In this document: in pieces, positions 51,647-60,700 of the stretch | How the letters are laid out: every line of letters begins with the position of its first letter | Numbering within the stretch: the stretch's first letter is position 1 | Assembly (NCBI GenBank): GCA_021817415.1 | Contig: JAKAUZ010000080.1 | Coordinates: 27,966 to 91,965 of the forward strand | DNA from: Thermoplasmata archaeon | GTDB lineage: Archaea > Thermoplasmatota > Thermoplasmata > Thermoplasmatales > GCA-001856825 | Length of the DNA stretch: 64,000 bases | Direction: 5' to 3' | Made by a program: the position numbers and the translations under genes | The notes under the pieces: generated by a model | What the model was told of the DNA's origin: nothing | The model's input: only the letters and a program-made list of their open reading frames with translations | The model's database searches: none

Positions 51647-52462
51647 TTAATATTTATCCTTCGGTCCGCTGTCTTCCTGGCCTTGACCGCTGCTTAAGTT
51701 GATCTGATCTGGAGGAGTCACATCACTTTGCCCCTTCTGCTGCCTTCCCCCCCTGTTTCTGGTACCCATCATTCTTGCAAGATAAACAAGGATCATGAAG
51801 AATGCAAACGTTATCAGTACGTATCCGACCATGGTTCCGGCAAGGAAGTAATATAGTATTGTCGTGAAAGGTGCGAGAACAGGACCGACAAACCCATAGG
51901 TATGTGGAATCATTGAGGTATTATTTAAAGTGAAGAAGGTGAAATAGACAACGTACCCGATGGGAGATAATTCACCTAAGTTTTTTGCAATGCTGTAATT
52001 TGAACCCGTTTTGACCATTGAAAGTGAGTAGTTGCTGATTGTTTTATTGGTGAAGAGGTCCTTCAAACTTATGTTCAGCTGGTTTGATATATTGGCCGAA
52101 GGTATTATAAAATTTATTGTATAGTTTCCTTGAGTGTCTGTATAATTAAAGTAAAGATTGTATGTACCCTGGGCCGTGACATAATTAGTGGCGTCGTGAT
52201 GAGGTGCGTTCATGATTGTTGAGGATATACCCGCCCCTGCAATGACAAAAGATATCAGGATAACGATTATTCCATAAAAGGCTCTATCGGTGAAACGCCA
52301 GGATTTTGAGTAATGAAAAATTATGAACAGCGCTATTGGGACAATCAAGTAAAAGAAATAGATATAAAAGGTCAGGAAGAACAGGAGTGCTACAACCGGT
52401 ATCCCCAAAAAGGATGCCCTTATGCCATATCTGAGCCTGTTCCCCTTCACTCCCTCCCACAT
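51647..52462 (-). CDS. Membrane protein of unknown function
   Basis: A 271-aa protein with about three N-terminal helices (residues 18-38, 40-50 and 60-80), an external loop of about 110 residues rich in Asn-x-Ser/Thr sequons (for example NISN, NYTD, NNTS), one or two C-terminal helices (about 205-230), and a disordered Gln-, Gly-rich basic tail. Many glycosylation sites in an archaeal surface loop suggest exposure outside the cell. No family is recognised. It is divergent from truD across about 50 bp. Confidence 0.65.
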   Translation of the reverse strand: MWEGVKGNRLRYGIRASFLGIPVVALLFFLTFYIYFFYLIVPIALFIIFHYSKSWRFTDRAFYGIIVILISFVIAGAGISSTIMNAPHHDATNYVTAQGTYNLYFNYTDTQGNYTINFIIPSANISNQLNISLKDLFTNKTISNYSLSMVKTGSNYSIAKNLGELSPIGYVVYFTFFTLNNTSMIPHTYGFVGPVLAPFTTILYYFLAGTMVGYVLITFAFFMILVYLARMMGTRNRGGRQQKGQSDVTPPDQINLSSGQGQEDSGPKDKY

Positions 52463-52511
52463 TGAATGAAGATAGTTAAAAAGAGTTAATTAATATACCG
52501 CATACAGTGCC

Positions 52512-53717
52512 GTGAGTAAATTCACCGAAATAGGGATATCTAATTATTACTATGATTTTAAACCCTCTGGAGGCAGGTTGAGGGAAAGCCCTGAGGATTT
52601 TTTCGTTGAAGAGAAATTCCCGGAACTTGAAAGGAAGGAAACAGGTAATGTCCTGATCCTGAAACTCAAGGCAAGAAACTGGGAACACAACCGGTTGATA
52701 AGGTATCTTGCAAGAAGCATGGGAGTTTCTCCAAAGAGGATATATTTTGCTGGTACAAAGGATAAGAGGAGCCTTAAGGTACAATACTTCAGCATTCCGG
52801 GTGCAAAATATAAAGATATTAAACTGGAAGACGTAGATATCCTGGACCATTTTTACCTTGAACGACCTTTGGTCACTGGGTCCCATACAGGTAATTTTTT
52901 CAGGATCAGGGTCGTTGATTGCGATCTTGATACATTCAGAGAGAACTGTGGAAGGATTGCAAGCGTGAAAAAAATTCCAAATTTCTATGGCCCACAGAGG
53001 TTTGGAGCCCTGAGACCTGTCACCCATTTGGTGGGAAGAGAACTGGTGAAAGGAAACTACAGCGAAGCAACCAGATTATTCATTGGATTCCCCGGGAATG
53101 ACAGGTTTGCCAAGGAGAGAAAAAAATATTATGACGATCCAGACCCTAAATCTCACCTGAGGGAGTTTCCACAGGCTCTGGACCTTGAAATCAAGGTATT
53201 GAAACATCTGGTTGAGCATCCAGATGATAACGTAGGCGCCATCAAGGAGCTTCCAGACAACCTTGTTCAGATGTTCATCCATGCATACCAGGGATACCTT
53301 TTCAACATGATTCTCAACAAAAGGATGTCAGTGGAAAAGGGATTGATGGCCGGAGACATATTCCACCTGAATGAAGAATATATGAAGGTAACGGAGCTGA
53401 ATATGAGCAGACTGAAAAAGTCTTTTGAAGAGGGAAAAGGTGCGCCCACTGGGCTTGTCATTGGGTATGGGTCTGAATATGCATCTGGTCTCATGGGAAA
53501 AATTGAAAGGGAAGTGGTAACGGAGGAGGGAATCGAAGAAAGTAATTTCAAAATCCCGTTTGGATTGAAATCCAGGGGAGAAAGAAGGGACCTATTCTTT
53601 TCCGTTCCAGACCTCGTTTGTGGAGATGGTTCAGTTGAATTCACCCTTGGTCCCGGGTCATACGCCACTTCCCTCATAAGGGAGATTACGAGAGAAGAAA
53701 AGATGGAGAACTACTAG
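52512..53717 (+). CDS. truD: tRNA pseudouridine(13) synthase TruD
   Basis: Makes pseudouridine 13 in tRNA (TruD/Pus7). The 401-aa product has the catalytic Asp in FAGTKDKRSLKVQ, IPNFYGPQRFGALRP and the family insert domain, ending GSYATSLIREI. The start GTG 52512 has AT-rich sequence about 20 nt upstream. It overlaps the 3' end of the CPBP gene by 4 nt (convergent). Confidence 0.94.
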   Translation: MSKFTEIGISNYYYDFKPSGGRLRESPEDFFVEEKFPELERKETGNVLILKLKARNWEHNRLIRYLARSMGVSPKRIYFAGTKDKRSLKVQYFSIPGAKYKDIKLEDVDILDHFYLERPLVTGSHTGNFFRIRVVDCDLDTFRENCGRIASVKKIPNFYGPQRFGALRPVTHLVGRELVKGNYSEATRLFIGFPGNDRFAKERKKYYDDPDPKSHLREFPQALDLEIKVLKHLVEHPDDNVGAIKELPDNLVQMFIHAYQGYLFNMILNKRMSVEKGLMAGDIFHLNEEYMKVTELNMSRLKKSFEEGKGAPTGLVIGYGSEYASGLMGKIEREVVTEEGIEESNFKIPFGLKSRGERRDLFFSVPDLVCGDGSVEFTLGPGSYATSLIREITREEKMENY

Positions 53718-54745
53718 ACTTTCTTGAATATGTTCCCACAGTTCTTGCATCTGTAGACTCCCTGGTATATTATTTCCGAGTCTGTTGACTGGCATCTCGG
53801 ACATTGATTATAATCTTGAACTGCAGAAGGCACGGCCCCGTTTTTCCTCACGTTCATATAATTCCTGAGCCTGAAAAAGTAGCTTATCAGCACAACGATC
53901 CCTGCAAAAACGAAAAGCAGATCGATGAATGTTGCAAAGCCTGTGGTTGCACCATTTGCAAGGGGGTTCCCCAGAGTTGTCGGGAGAAAAGCATCAGTCG
54001 AGTCTATGGAAAAGTGGAAAAGAACATCCGCAAATAGGCCATACCTTAGAAAGAGTATTCCCAGGAAGAAACCGCCAAGAGCTGCCTGTGGAACCTTTGA
54101 CCAGTCCCAGGATGAGGCGTGCGCAACGCCGAATATAATTGATGATATTACCAGGACGGTTATTTCTGGTTTGCCAAATTTATAATTACCTCCCCATATT
54201 GCCCTGTAGAAAGGAACGTTCTTTTCCCTTTCCCCGTTCGGGCCCATCTTCAACCTGTAGTAAATGTAGAGGGGAATTCCTATGTACAGAACGCGAGTGA
54301 TCAGTTCCTCATACAGTCCCGCATTTGTCAACTCGAACATATTGTAAAAGAAGGGGACAGAATTTCCAATGGGATTGGCAACTGGCTTCCCAAGGGCGTC
54401 AATTATGAGGAAGTAAGCAAGAGAAAGAAACAGATTAAGGGCATAAAATTCTGAAATCCTGAATATTGCTGACCGGTCAAGCTTCTCGAATCCAGTCACC
54501 AGAGCATATATGAAGAATGCTGAAAACACAAAGATGAGCACCCCAAACCAGAATGCGGTGAAAACTCCCGGCAGAAAGAAGAGCAGTTGAGGGAACGGAA
54601 TTATGACAAATACTGGAAATAGGACAGTCGATAAACTGTGGAAATAAGGGCCGTATAGGGCTAACATGTAGTATATGTCTAATGCCACTGTGATGGCCCA
54701 TAATACGGAAAGGACCGCTACGAACCACTTATATCCGTTGCTCAT
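53714..54745 (-). CDS. CPBP-family intramembrane metalloprotease with C-terminal zinc ribbon
   Basis: A 343-aa protein with about seven helices. The CPBP/Abi motifs are present: the Glu-Glu pair with Arg in LYEELITRVLY, His in IIFGVAHASSW, and His in ADVLFHFSIDS. Related enzymes process prenylated or membrane-bound substrates or confer bacteriocin immunity. The last 30 residues carry CPRC and later CKNCG, a zinc ribbon not part of the canonical family, possibly for partner or nucleic-acid contact. The start overlaps the homoserine dehydrogenase stop (ATGA type), so they share a transcript. Confidence 0.85.
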   Translation of the reverse strand: MSNGYKWFVAVLSVLWAITVALDIYYMLALYGPYFHSLSTVLFPVFVIIPFPQLLFFLPGVFTAFWFGVLIFVFSAFFIYALVTGFEKLDRSAIFRISEFYALNLFLSLAYFLIIDALGKPVANPIGNSVPFFYNMFELTNAGLYEELITRVLYIGIPLYIYYRLKMGPNGEREKNVPFYRAIWGGNYKFGKPEITVLVISSIIFGVAHASSWDWSKVPQAALGGFFLGILFLRYGLFADVLFHFSIDSTDAFLPTTLGNPLANGATTGFATFIDLLFVFAGIVVLISYFFRLRNYMNVRKNGAVPSAVQDYNQCPRCQSTDSEIIYQGVYRCKNCGNIFKKV

Positions 54746-55713
54746 TTCCTTGACTTCTCCAGCGCAGTAAGCATAATGTCATTTAATACTGTTGCTGCAG
54801 ACTCCCTGGGCCCATCATGTTCAACCGAAAGCGTTAGACTGTCAACGATGTCTGTATGGAATGTAATGGACATTGCTGGCCCGGTCAGTTTATTCTTGTT
54901 GACGTTTCCGTTCATATCTACGTAGCGAACAGAAACCCCTTCCTTTCCAACGAGTGTCAGAAGCCTCTTCCCGATCTTGGGTTCTTCGTCCATATCTCCA
55001 AAATCCACGTCTTTCATTGAAATCATTGAACCGAAAATTGTCCTGTGCAGAATTACACCTTTTCTGGCTGAATCCCTTCCCTCCAGGTCATCCTTGTAAT
55101 TCTTCTCAGCCAAACCCGTCTTTACTGCCTCCCTTATGGCATCTTCCCTTGACTTCCCCGCTTCCATCATCGATGCAACGAAGGTGCTGGTGCCATTGAA
55201 AAATCCTTCAACTTCACTGATTGAAGCTGGAGCAATCGAATATTTCATGAGATTGAAGACTGGAATGGAACCACAAACTGTCGCCTCATACTTTATTATT
55301 CTCCTCATCTCAATTGATTCCCTTATTACGTCCTTCTCCGAGACAAGGATGCCTTTATTTGCGGTGATGAGATCCTTTCCATTCTCCATGGCCTTAAGTG
55401 CGTGATCGATGCCAGGTTTTCCGTCAAGGGTACTCTGCGTGAGTTCAATTACAGCATCTGAATCAATGTCCTCTATTGCCTTCGTGGCGCTTATTCTCTC
55501 GAATGAATCCAACTCCCTCAATCCGCCGTATTCCTTGGCCTGTACTATTCTCAATAGAGGCATTCCGTCTGTCACTACAGTTCCGGAAGTATCACTGACC
55601 GATACAACTTCTATCTTCTCGCCAATCTTTGAATTTATAAGACCATTTTTCTCATATATCAATCGCAAGAGATTTTTACCTATTCCTCCCAGTCCAATCA
55701 CCTGTACTCTCAT
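54742..55713 (-). CDS. hom: Homoserine dehydrogenase
   Basis: NAD(P)-dependent reduction of aspartate semialdehyde to homoserine for threonine and methionine synthesis. The 323-aa product has QVIGLGGIGKNLL, ITANKGILV with the nucleotide-site Asn-Lys, a NGTSTFVASMMEAGKS segment and catalytic-region EKNYKDDLEGRDSARKG. No ACT regulatory domain is present. It is co-transcribed with the CPBP protease gene downstream; whether that has meaning is unclear. Confidence 0.93.
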   Translation of the reverse strand: MRVQVIGLGGIGKNLLRLIYEKNGLINSKIGEKIEVVSVSDTSGTVVTDGMPLLRIVQAKEYGGLRELDSFERISATKAIEDIDSDAVIELTQSTLDGKPGIDHALKAMENGKDLITANKGILVSEKDVIRESIEMRRIIKYEATVCGSIPVFNLMKYSIAPASISEVEGFFNGTSTFVASMMEAGKSREDAIREAVKTGLAEKNYKDDLEGRDSARKGVILHRTIFGSMISMKDVDFGDMDEEPKIGKRLLTLVGKEGVSVRYVDMNGNVNKNKLTGPAMSITFHTDIVDSLTLSVEHDGPRESAATVLNDIMLTALEKSRK

Positions 55714-55799
55714 CTTTCCACGAATTCAATCCCGATAATTACCTTTTCAGTCATGCCTTAAACGAAAAGGGTTAAATTGTCGATTGATAATAGTCAGGC

Positions 55800-56462
55800 G
55801 TGTCAGAAGACAGAGTGCTTCCATCCCTGATGAAGAGCAATGATGAGTACATGGCAGCGCTGGAACTCAAAGAAGATGGCTACCTAGAAGAAGCTGAGAA
55901 ACACGCACTGAAATCGCTTGAGATAAAGGAAAACGTAGAGGCACTTTTGCTGATTGTTGACATACTGGAAAAACAGAACAAGGATTCCAGCCAATATATA
56001 AGGAAACTTCTTGAGGATTACCCCCTCAACCCGGAGACTTACAGGAGGTTATATCTCTCTAATTTTGAAAAAAATAAGGAGGATGCCCTGACTTACATAA
56101 ACAAAGCAATCGGCATAATGAGAAAAGGGATTTACTATGAGGACAAGGCAAAACTCCTGCTTTCGATGAAAAGGTACATAGAAAGTCTGGCATCCATAGA
56201 CCAGGCGATTAAACTGGAAAATAGGAATTCGAGGTTCTGGACTCTGAGAGGATCAATACTTATCGAGCTCGGCAAACTGGCAGATGCCAAGGAAGCAGAG
56301 GACGTAGCGGTCAAGCTTGATCCCCGGAATGACGCAGCACTGAAACTTCTTGCAAAAATTTTCCTTGCAACAGGAGATAAAAACAGGGCCCGGGAGACGC
56401 TCCTCAAGATAGAAAACAAGGATGAAGAAGTTACAAGATTACTTGAGGATTCTCTGGTCTAG
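55800..56462 (+). CDS. TPR-repeat protein
   Basis: A 220-aa tandem tetratricopeptide protein, for example ALELKEDGYLEEAEKHALKS, INKAIGIMRKGIYYEDKAKL and LRGSILIELGKLADAKEAED. No membrane segment. Likely a scaffold. It starts at GTG 55800 with an AT-rich sequence (TTGATAATAG) just upstream. It ends 4 nt inside the end of the apgM gene. Confidence 0.75.
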   Translation: MSEDRVLPSLMKSNDEYMAALELKEDGYLEEAEKHALKSLEIKENVEALLLIVDILEKQNKDSSQYIRKLLEDYPLNPETYRRLYLSNFEKNKEDALTYINKAIGIMRKGIYYEDKAKLLLSMKRYIESLASIDQAIKLENRNSRFWTLRGSILIELGKLADAKEAEDVAVKLDPRNDAALKLLAKIFLATGDKNRARETLLKIENKDEEVTRLLEDSLV

Positions 56463-57673
56463 GCTCCATATTTTTCTGCAAGATTGGCAGAGCTCATCAA
56501 TACGTTCATCAGATCCATCCCCTTGAGCCTCAGCGTTCCGTTCCTAACCGATGTTTCGCTGAAGGCTCCTATCCCATCCTTTCTGGAACCGTTATAGTGA
56601 ATGAGTATCGGAACTGGGTCCGATGAGTGTTCCTTGAGGCTAGCCGGAGTAGAATGATCTCCCGTAAATGCTACGACCAGGTTCCCCAGATTATCCATCA
56701 GCACCTCCCCGATAGCCTTATCTATCCTCTCAATGAACTCCTTCTTTTTCACCGCATCCCCATCGTGACCTGCAATGTCCGTCCCCTTTATGTTCACAAG
56801 CATGAAATCTGATTCCCGCAGTCCATCAACTGCGCCGGTCAGCTTGGCCTTCAGGTTGGTGTCGGTGGAACCAGTTGCCCCCTCTGTCTTATACTGCTTT
56901 AAACCAGCAAGTCTGCAGATTCCAGAGACCAGCGCCACACCAGCCACAAACCCACCCTTTACGGAGTATTTCCTGTCGAAGTTGGGAAGCTCCGGCACCA
57001 TTCCACCTCCCCTGAAAAGAATCGCGTTTGCTTCATTCAACCCCTTTTCTTTCCTCCCTCGATTGACGTCGTGTCCAGAAAGTATATCCCTTGATTTTGC
57101 ATAAAATTCATTCAATATCCTTGCTGTTTTTTCACCCTGGCGGGATGTGGGCACAACGCTGTTGGCCTCTACTCCTTCCTTGTGCGGGTCATTATCTGAG
57201 ACTTGCGGCGATAGGTCTTTCCCTCTCAGGACCAGTGCACCCCTGTGTTCCGTGCCTTCCTTGAAAAATATTTCAACATCCTCTATCCTCATATTCAAGG
57301 ACCTGGCGAGATGACCAGTTCCTTCCCGGATTCTCCCCGCCCTTCTGTCCACAATCATGCCTCTCCCGTCAACAGTCGCAAAATTCGCCCTGAATGCTAT
57401 ATCTCCAGCCTCAAGACTTAGACCAGTGCCGAGTGCCTCAAATGGTCCCCTACCGGTATAGTACCTATTGGGGTCATATCCAAGATATGAAAGGTGGGAG
57501 GTGTCCGACCCGGGGATTATTCCCGGTGCAATCGGATCGATGAGTCCTACCATCCCGTTCTTTGCAAGGTAGTCAATGTTAGGTTTATTTGATGCCTCCA
57601 GCGGAGTTCTTCCTCCGAGCTGGTCCGAAGGTCTGTCCCCGAGACCATCTGCAATTATGAGAAGAATCTTCAT
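56459..57673 (-). CDS. apgM: Phosphoglycerate mutase, archaeal cofactor-independent type
   Basis: Interconverts 3- and 2-phosphoglycerate in glycolysis and gluconeogenesis. The 404-aa alkaline-phosphatase-superfamily enzyme has metal ligands in IIADGLGDRP, the phosphorylated Ser in PGSDTSHLSYLGYDP, NIKGTDIAGHDGD with metal His/Asp and FTGDHSTP. ATG 57673 is preceded about 25 nt by a TTTAATATTCC box; the longer frame (57805) runs into the DUF92 gene and is not conserved. Confidence 0.95.
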   Translation of the reverse strand: MKILLIIADGLGDRPSDQLGGRTPLEASNKPNIDYLAKNGMVGLIDPIAPGIIPGSDTSHLSYLGYDPNRYYTGRGPFEALGTGLSLEAGDIAFRANFATVDGRGMIVDRRAGRIREGTGHLARSLNMRIEDVEIFFKEGTEHRGALVLRGKDLSPQVSDNDPHKEGVEANSVVPTSRQGEKTARILNEFYAKSRDILSGHDVNRGRKEKGLNEANAILFRGGGMVPELPNFDRKYSVKGGFVAGVALVSGICRLAGLKQYKTEGATGSTDTNLKAKLTGAVDGLRESDFMLVNIKGTDIAGHDGDAVKKKEFIERIDKAIGEVLMDNLGNLVVAFTGDHSTPASLKEHSSDPVPILIHYNGSRKDGIGAFSETSVRNGTLRLKGMDLMNVLMSSANLAEKYGA

Positions 57674-57704
57674 CGGTATGCATATGACTGGGAATATTAA
57701 ACTG

Positions 57705-58433
57705 TTACCACATGATGGATAAACCGACCAGTGTCGAAAATAGTGTGGCATAGAAGTTGACCGAATATTTGTCCAGATATCCTCTGTTCTCAAGTGTTTC
57801 TCCAAGGACTGAGTCGAACAGGTTGCCTATGAAACCAACGAAGCCGGTGAGGAACACCAGTGATATCAGCTGGGAGAACTTCAAAGGTACTATCAGCGCA
57901 AATAACAGGAAAGATAGCAGCCCGAATGTCACCGAAAAAATCAATGAAGTCACGGTCCCAAGGACCGATATTCCACCGTTAATTCCAGTCTGGGCCGGTC
58001 TGAGAGTAAGTATCATGTACGTATTATCGTCAAGAGAACCTATTTCAGAAGCTGCAGTATCTGCGAGGATGGTCGCAAGGGAGATCACGTATAACGAGAA
58101 AACAACCGTTGCGTTCATGCCGGAGAAACTCAACAACGACACGGCTGATGGAACGAGACCTGCGGCAAGAACATTTTTTGCCTTCCTTTCCCCCCTGATT
58201 CCTTCCTGGAGGCTCTTTCTTTTCTTCCTTTCGAAACCAACCACCGTGGTTATGTAAGACAGCCCGAGGAACAGAAACAGAAGCAGGAAGTAGAGAGCCC
58301 CTCCACCAATTATCACTACCATTCCAATAAATACGGCTGCAATGCCACCTCTCCTGCTGAACGCTCGTATCCTGGTACCCAGGACGTAGAGAACAGGTAG
58401 CAAGACTAGTAGTAGCAGGTTGTATAGGTCCAT
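57705..58433 (-). CDS. DUF92/TMEM19-family integral membrane protein
   Basis: A 242-aa polytopic protein with about six or seven helices. The family signature includes SRRGGIAAVFIG, LADTAASEIGSL and GFIGNLFDSVLGETLENRG. The plant homologue VTE6 is a CTP-dependent phytyl-phosphate kinase; prenyl-phosphate salvage would fit archaeal isoprenoid lipids, but activity in archaea is not established. It lies upstream of apgM on the same strand with 31 nt between, and has its own TATA-like ATTTATAGA about 25 nt before ATG 58433. Confidence 0.8.
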   Translation of the reverse strand: MDLYNLLLLVLLPVLYVLGTRIRAFSRRGGIAAVFIGMVVIIGGGALYFLLLFLFLGLSYITTVVGFERKKRKSLQEGIRGERKAKNVLAAGLVPSAVSLLSFSGMNATVVFSLYVISLATILADTAASEIGSLDDNTYMILTLRPAQTGINGGISVLGTVTSLIFSVTFGLLSFLLFALIVPLKFSQLISLVFLTGFVGFIGNLFDSVLGETLENRGYLDKYSVNFYATLFSTLVGLSIMW

Positions 58434-58595
58434 TATACTGTCCTGATATTCAATCTCTATAAATATTTAACATTTTGACCTGAAGATAAATTAAATTTGC
58501 GTATTTTGGTTGTGATTTAATGACTTTGCAAACAATCCGTGAAGCCATCGGGTTTTTGACAACAATGGTTAAATCCTGAATGGAATTGATTAGCG

Positions 58596-59006
58596 ATGGA
58601 TCCATTCATAGATGATGCAAAGGGGCTGGTTTTTGCAGCGATTGTGGTGCAGCTTGTATTTACGGTCATCGGATTGATTGGATTGGCAATTGTTGGCATC
58701 TTTCTTTCCATTCCATTCTATTCTGCCCCATCGCCCTCGACGACAAACGTCCCTATTTTATTCAGTGGAATACTCATTGCGGGTGCAATCGCTGTGGTTG
58801 GATTTGGCCTGGTCTGGCTGTTTCTGGATTACTTCCTAATTTATAGGGTTCTGGAAAAGGGAAGGGCCAAGGATGCATCGACAGTCACGCTGGTACTCGG
58901 AATAATCCAGCTGATGACTGACCTTATACCTGGAATTCTCTTAATACTGGCGTACACCAAAATTCAGGATTCAATCAAGATGGAACTCTACAGCAGGGCC
59001 AAATAA
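58596..59006 (+). CDS. Small multi-pass membrane protein (DUF973-like)
   Basis: A 136-aa protein with four hydrophobic segments: LVFAAIVVQLVFTVIGL, ILFSGILIAGAIAVVGF, LFLDYFLIYRVL region and a LIPGILLILAYTK segment. The layout resembles archaeal DUF973-type proteins. No catalytic residues. A TATA-like GGTTAAATCC lies about 25 nt before the ATG. Function unknown. Confidence 0.65.
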   Translation: MDPFIDDAKGLVFAAIVVQLVFTVIGLIGLAIVGIFLSIPFYSAPSPSTTNVPILFSGILIAGAIAVVGFGLVWLFLDYFLIYRVLEKGRAKDASTVTLVLGIIQLMTDLIPGILLILAYTKIQDSIKMELYSRAK

Positions 59007-59177
59007 TGACCTGGGGGAATTAATCAGTCCATCGCCCAGGATGTTTAAGGACTTCGATGGACATGCCACTTAAGTTGGTGTCCCATGCAACCTAAAGATT
59101 TCTGTATTGGCGATGAAAATAAGCACTGCAACTTTTACTCAAGGTAAAAGTTATTATGCATTTATCCATCCAAGTCT

Positions 59178-59918
59178 ATGCCTGGGAATGAAATAAGGAA
59201 ATGTTACGCACATGGATATTTCAGGGGAGAAGAGTGCCCTAATTGCGGAGAACCAGGTAAGTTCATGCTTTCCGATCAGGAAGTAGACCTCCTTGGGAGA
59301 ATAATTACTGGAGTTTTAAGACACAAACCAGAAAAATATCACATCGAGGTCAGTGAAAAAGGATATGTGAATATTGATGAACTGGTACAGGAGATAAGGT
59401 TTCATTACAGAAGATTGCATTTTGTCGGCCCGTCTCATATTTTTGCAATCGTTTTAACCGACACCAAGGGCAGGTACCAGATATCTGATAATAAGAGGTA
59501 CGTTCGCGCAACATATGGTCATACCCTGGAAGTTGATCTTTCCGATCTTCCAACTGATGGCGTACCCGACACGCTGTATTACCCCACCAACAGCGAGGAA
59601 TTTGAAATATTCAAGGAAAATGGGATTCTTCCGTCTGACAGAAGATGGATCCATCTTTCAAGCTCCAAGGAGAAGGCATACATAGCTGGGCTTCATCATT
59701 TCGATTCCCCCCTCTTGATCCCCATAAGTACACTGACGGTTAAGGAGAATGGAGAAACGATATACAGAGCTGGAGTCGGAGTATTCATTTGCAAGTTCGT
59801 GCCACCCGTTGCCGTTCAGGGTTATGAGGAGTACAGCGCAGACCTGGATGAGGAAACTTTAAAGGAAATAAGGATATCCAGGGAAAGAAAAATGTCAATG
59901 ATAGATAAGGGCTGGTAG
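59178..59918 (+). CDS. kptA: RNA 2'-phosphotransferase KptA (Tpt1) with N-terminal zinc ribbon
   Basis: NAD-dependent 2'-phosphotransferase family, 246 aa. The Arg-His-x-x-Arg-Arg determinants appear as LRHKP (about residues 47-51), YVRATYGHTLEV and RRWIHLSSSKEKAYIAG. The N-terminus carries a likely zinc site: C9, H12, C20 and C23. Yeast Tpt1 removes the splice-junction 2'-phosphate; archaeal tRNA ligation does not leave one, so the archaeal substrate is open (ADP-ribosylation of RNA ends is known for some homologues). The stop TAG (59916-59918) lies inside the tRNA-Ala gene. A TTATTATG box is about 27 nt upstream. Confidence 0.93.
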   Translation: MPGNEIRKCYAHGYFRGEECPNCGEPGKFMLSDQEVDLLGRIITGVLRHKPEKYHIEVSEKGYVNIDELVQEIRFHYRRLHFVGPSHIFAIVLTDTKGRYQISDNKRYVRATYGHTLEVDLSDLPTDGVPDTLYYPTNSEEFEIFKENGILPSDRRWIHLSSSKEKAYIAGLHHFDSPLLIPISTLTVKENGETIYRAGVGVFICKFVPPVAVQGYEEYSADLDEETLKEIRISRERKMSMIDKGW

Positions 59919-59980
59919 ATCAGCGGAAGATCGCCTGCTTTGCAAGCAGGAGGCCCGGGGTTCAAATCCCCGCCAGTCCA
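59909..59980 (+). tRNA. tRNA-Ala (anticodon TGC)
   Basis: A complete cloverleaf: acceptor GGGCTGG pairs with CCAGTCC, with the third base pair G-U, the alanine identity element. D arm GATC-GATC, anticodon stem CCTGC/GCAGG around TTTGCAA with TGC, T arm CGGGG-TTCAAAT-CCCCG, discriminator A at 59980. No intron; CCA is not encoded. Its first ten bases overlap the 3' end of kptA on the same strand, so it may be processed from the kptA transcript. A broken integrase gene begins about 30 bp downstream, typical of an integration site. Confidence 0.97.
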
Positions 59981-60008
59981 TACCGTTCATTCTGAAGCGG
60001 GCCTGGAC

Positions 60009-60368
60009 CTAGAAAAAGGCCACCTTCCTCACCTCCTCGATTGCCTCTTCCTGAGAAGGGTGCAGGTATATCTGTGTGCTTGATAGATCCTCATGGCCGA
60101 GCATCCTTGCGACGTATGAAACCGAAACGTCCTGTCTAAGCAGCTTTGTTGCATACGTGTGCCTTGCCATGTGCGGATGGAACTTCACCCCCGCACTGGG
60201 CGACACGATCTCGCATCTCTTGCGGAAGTAGTCGTAGCTCATCTTTCACCTCTCGGTCGTGAAGAGGTATTCCCTGTCAGTGGGGCTTCGCTCCAGGAGA
60301 TAACGGTCTAATACTCCTTGCTTCCAACCAGAAGTTACTATTCGAGTACCTTCCGGGACTTGGCTATA
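60009..60368 (-). pseudogene. Broken tyrosine recombinase/integrase gene
   Basis: The C-terminal part (60009-60242) encodes catalytic residues: HMARHTYAT (His-x2-Arg), LGHEDLSSTQIYLH (His and the Tyr nucleophile). Continuing upstream in the same frame, the reading extends to about 60368 and reads like an integrase N-part (GWKQGVLDRYLLE, then TDREYLFTTER), but an in-frame TGA at 60246-60248 interrupts it, and another stop lies at 60369-60371. The N-terminal half is missing. It sits about 30 bp after tRNA-Ala and so probably marks a decayed integrated element. Confidence 0.75.
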
Positions 60369-60610
60369 CTATCAAGACATTCTTCTATGCGTTCTGGTAC
60401 GGAGTTTATCACCCGTTTCACCTGACATCCCTGGGGGCTCGAACAATCTATGGCAGTGAGTTCCTGGGAGTGTTTCATTTCATCGTCGTGCTTTTCTATG
60501 GATTAATAGCAGCAGCAATCATAGTTGCGGTCGTCTGTGCGATCAGACTCGGAGCAAACCTTAAAGCAACTCCAAAAACACCCATTCCAGATCTGCAAGT
60601 CAGCCGCTGA
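60263..60610 (+). pseudogene. Truncated membrane-protein gene (3' remnant)
   Basis: An open frame without any ATG or early GTG/TTG start, ending at TGA 60608-60610. The product is strongly membrane-like: FEYLPGLGYTIKTFFYAFW, a loop, then HFIVVLFYGLIAAAIIVAVV, then a polar tail. It overlaps the antisense integrase remnant to about 60368, so the true gene boundary lies near there and the 5' half has been lost, probably at the integration or deletion that broke the integrase. Not recognised. Confidence 0.45.
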
Positions 60611-60700
60611 GTAACTTGCTGTCGTCCCTACACCTCTATCATATATTTTGGAGATGAAAGTTTATGCCAGTTCATCGTGACCTTACATGATTTTATAATT

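Noticed and set aside
54477..54728. 83-codon frame within the CPBP gene
   Set aside because: Alternative-frame shadow on the same strand.
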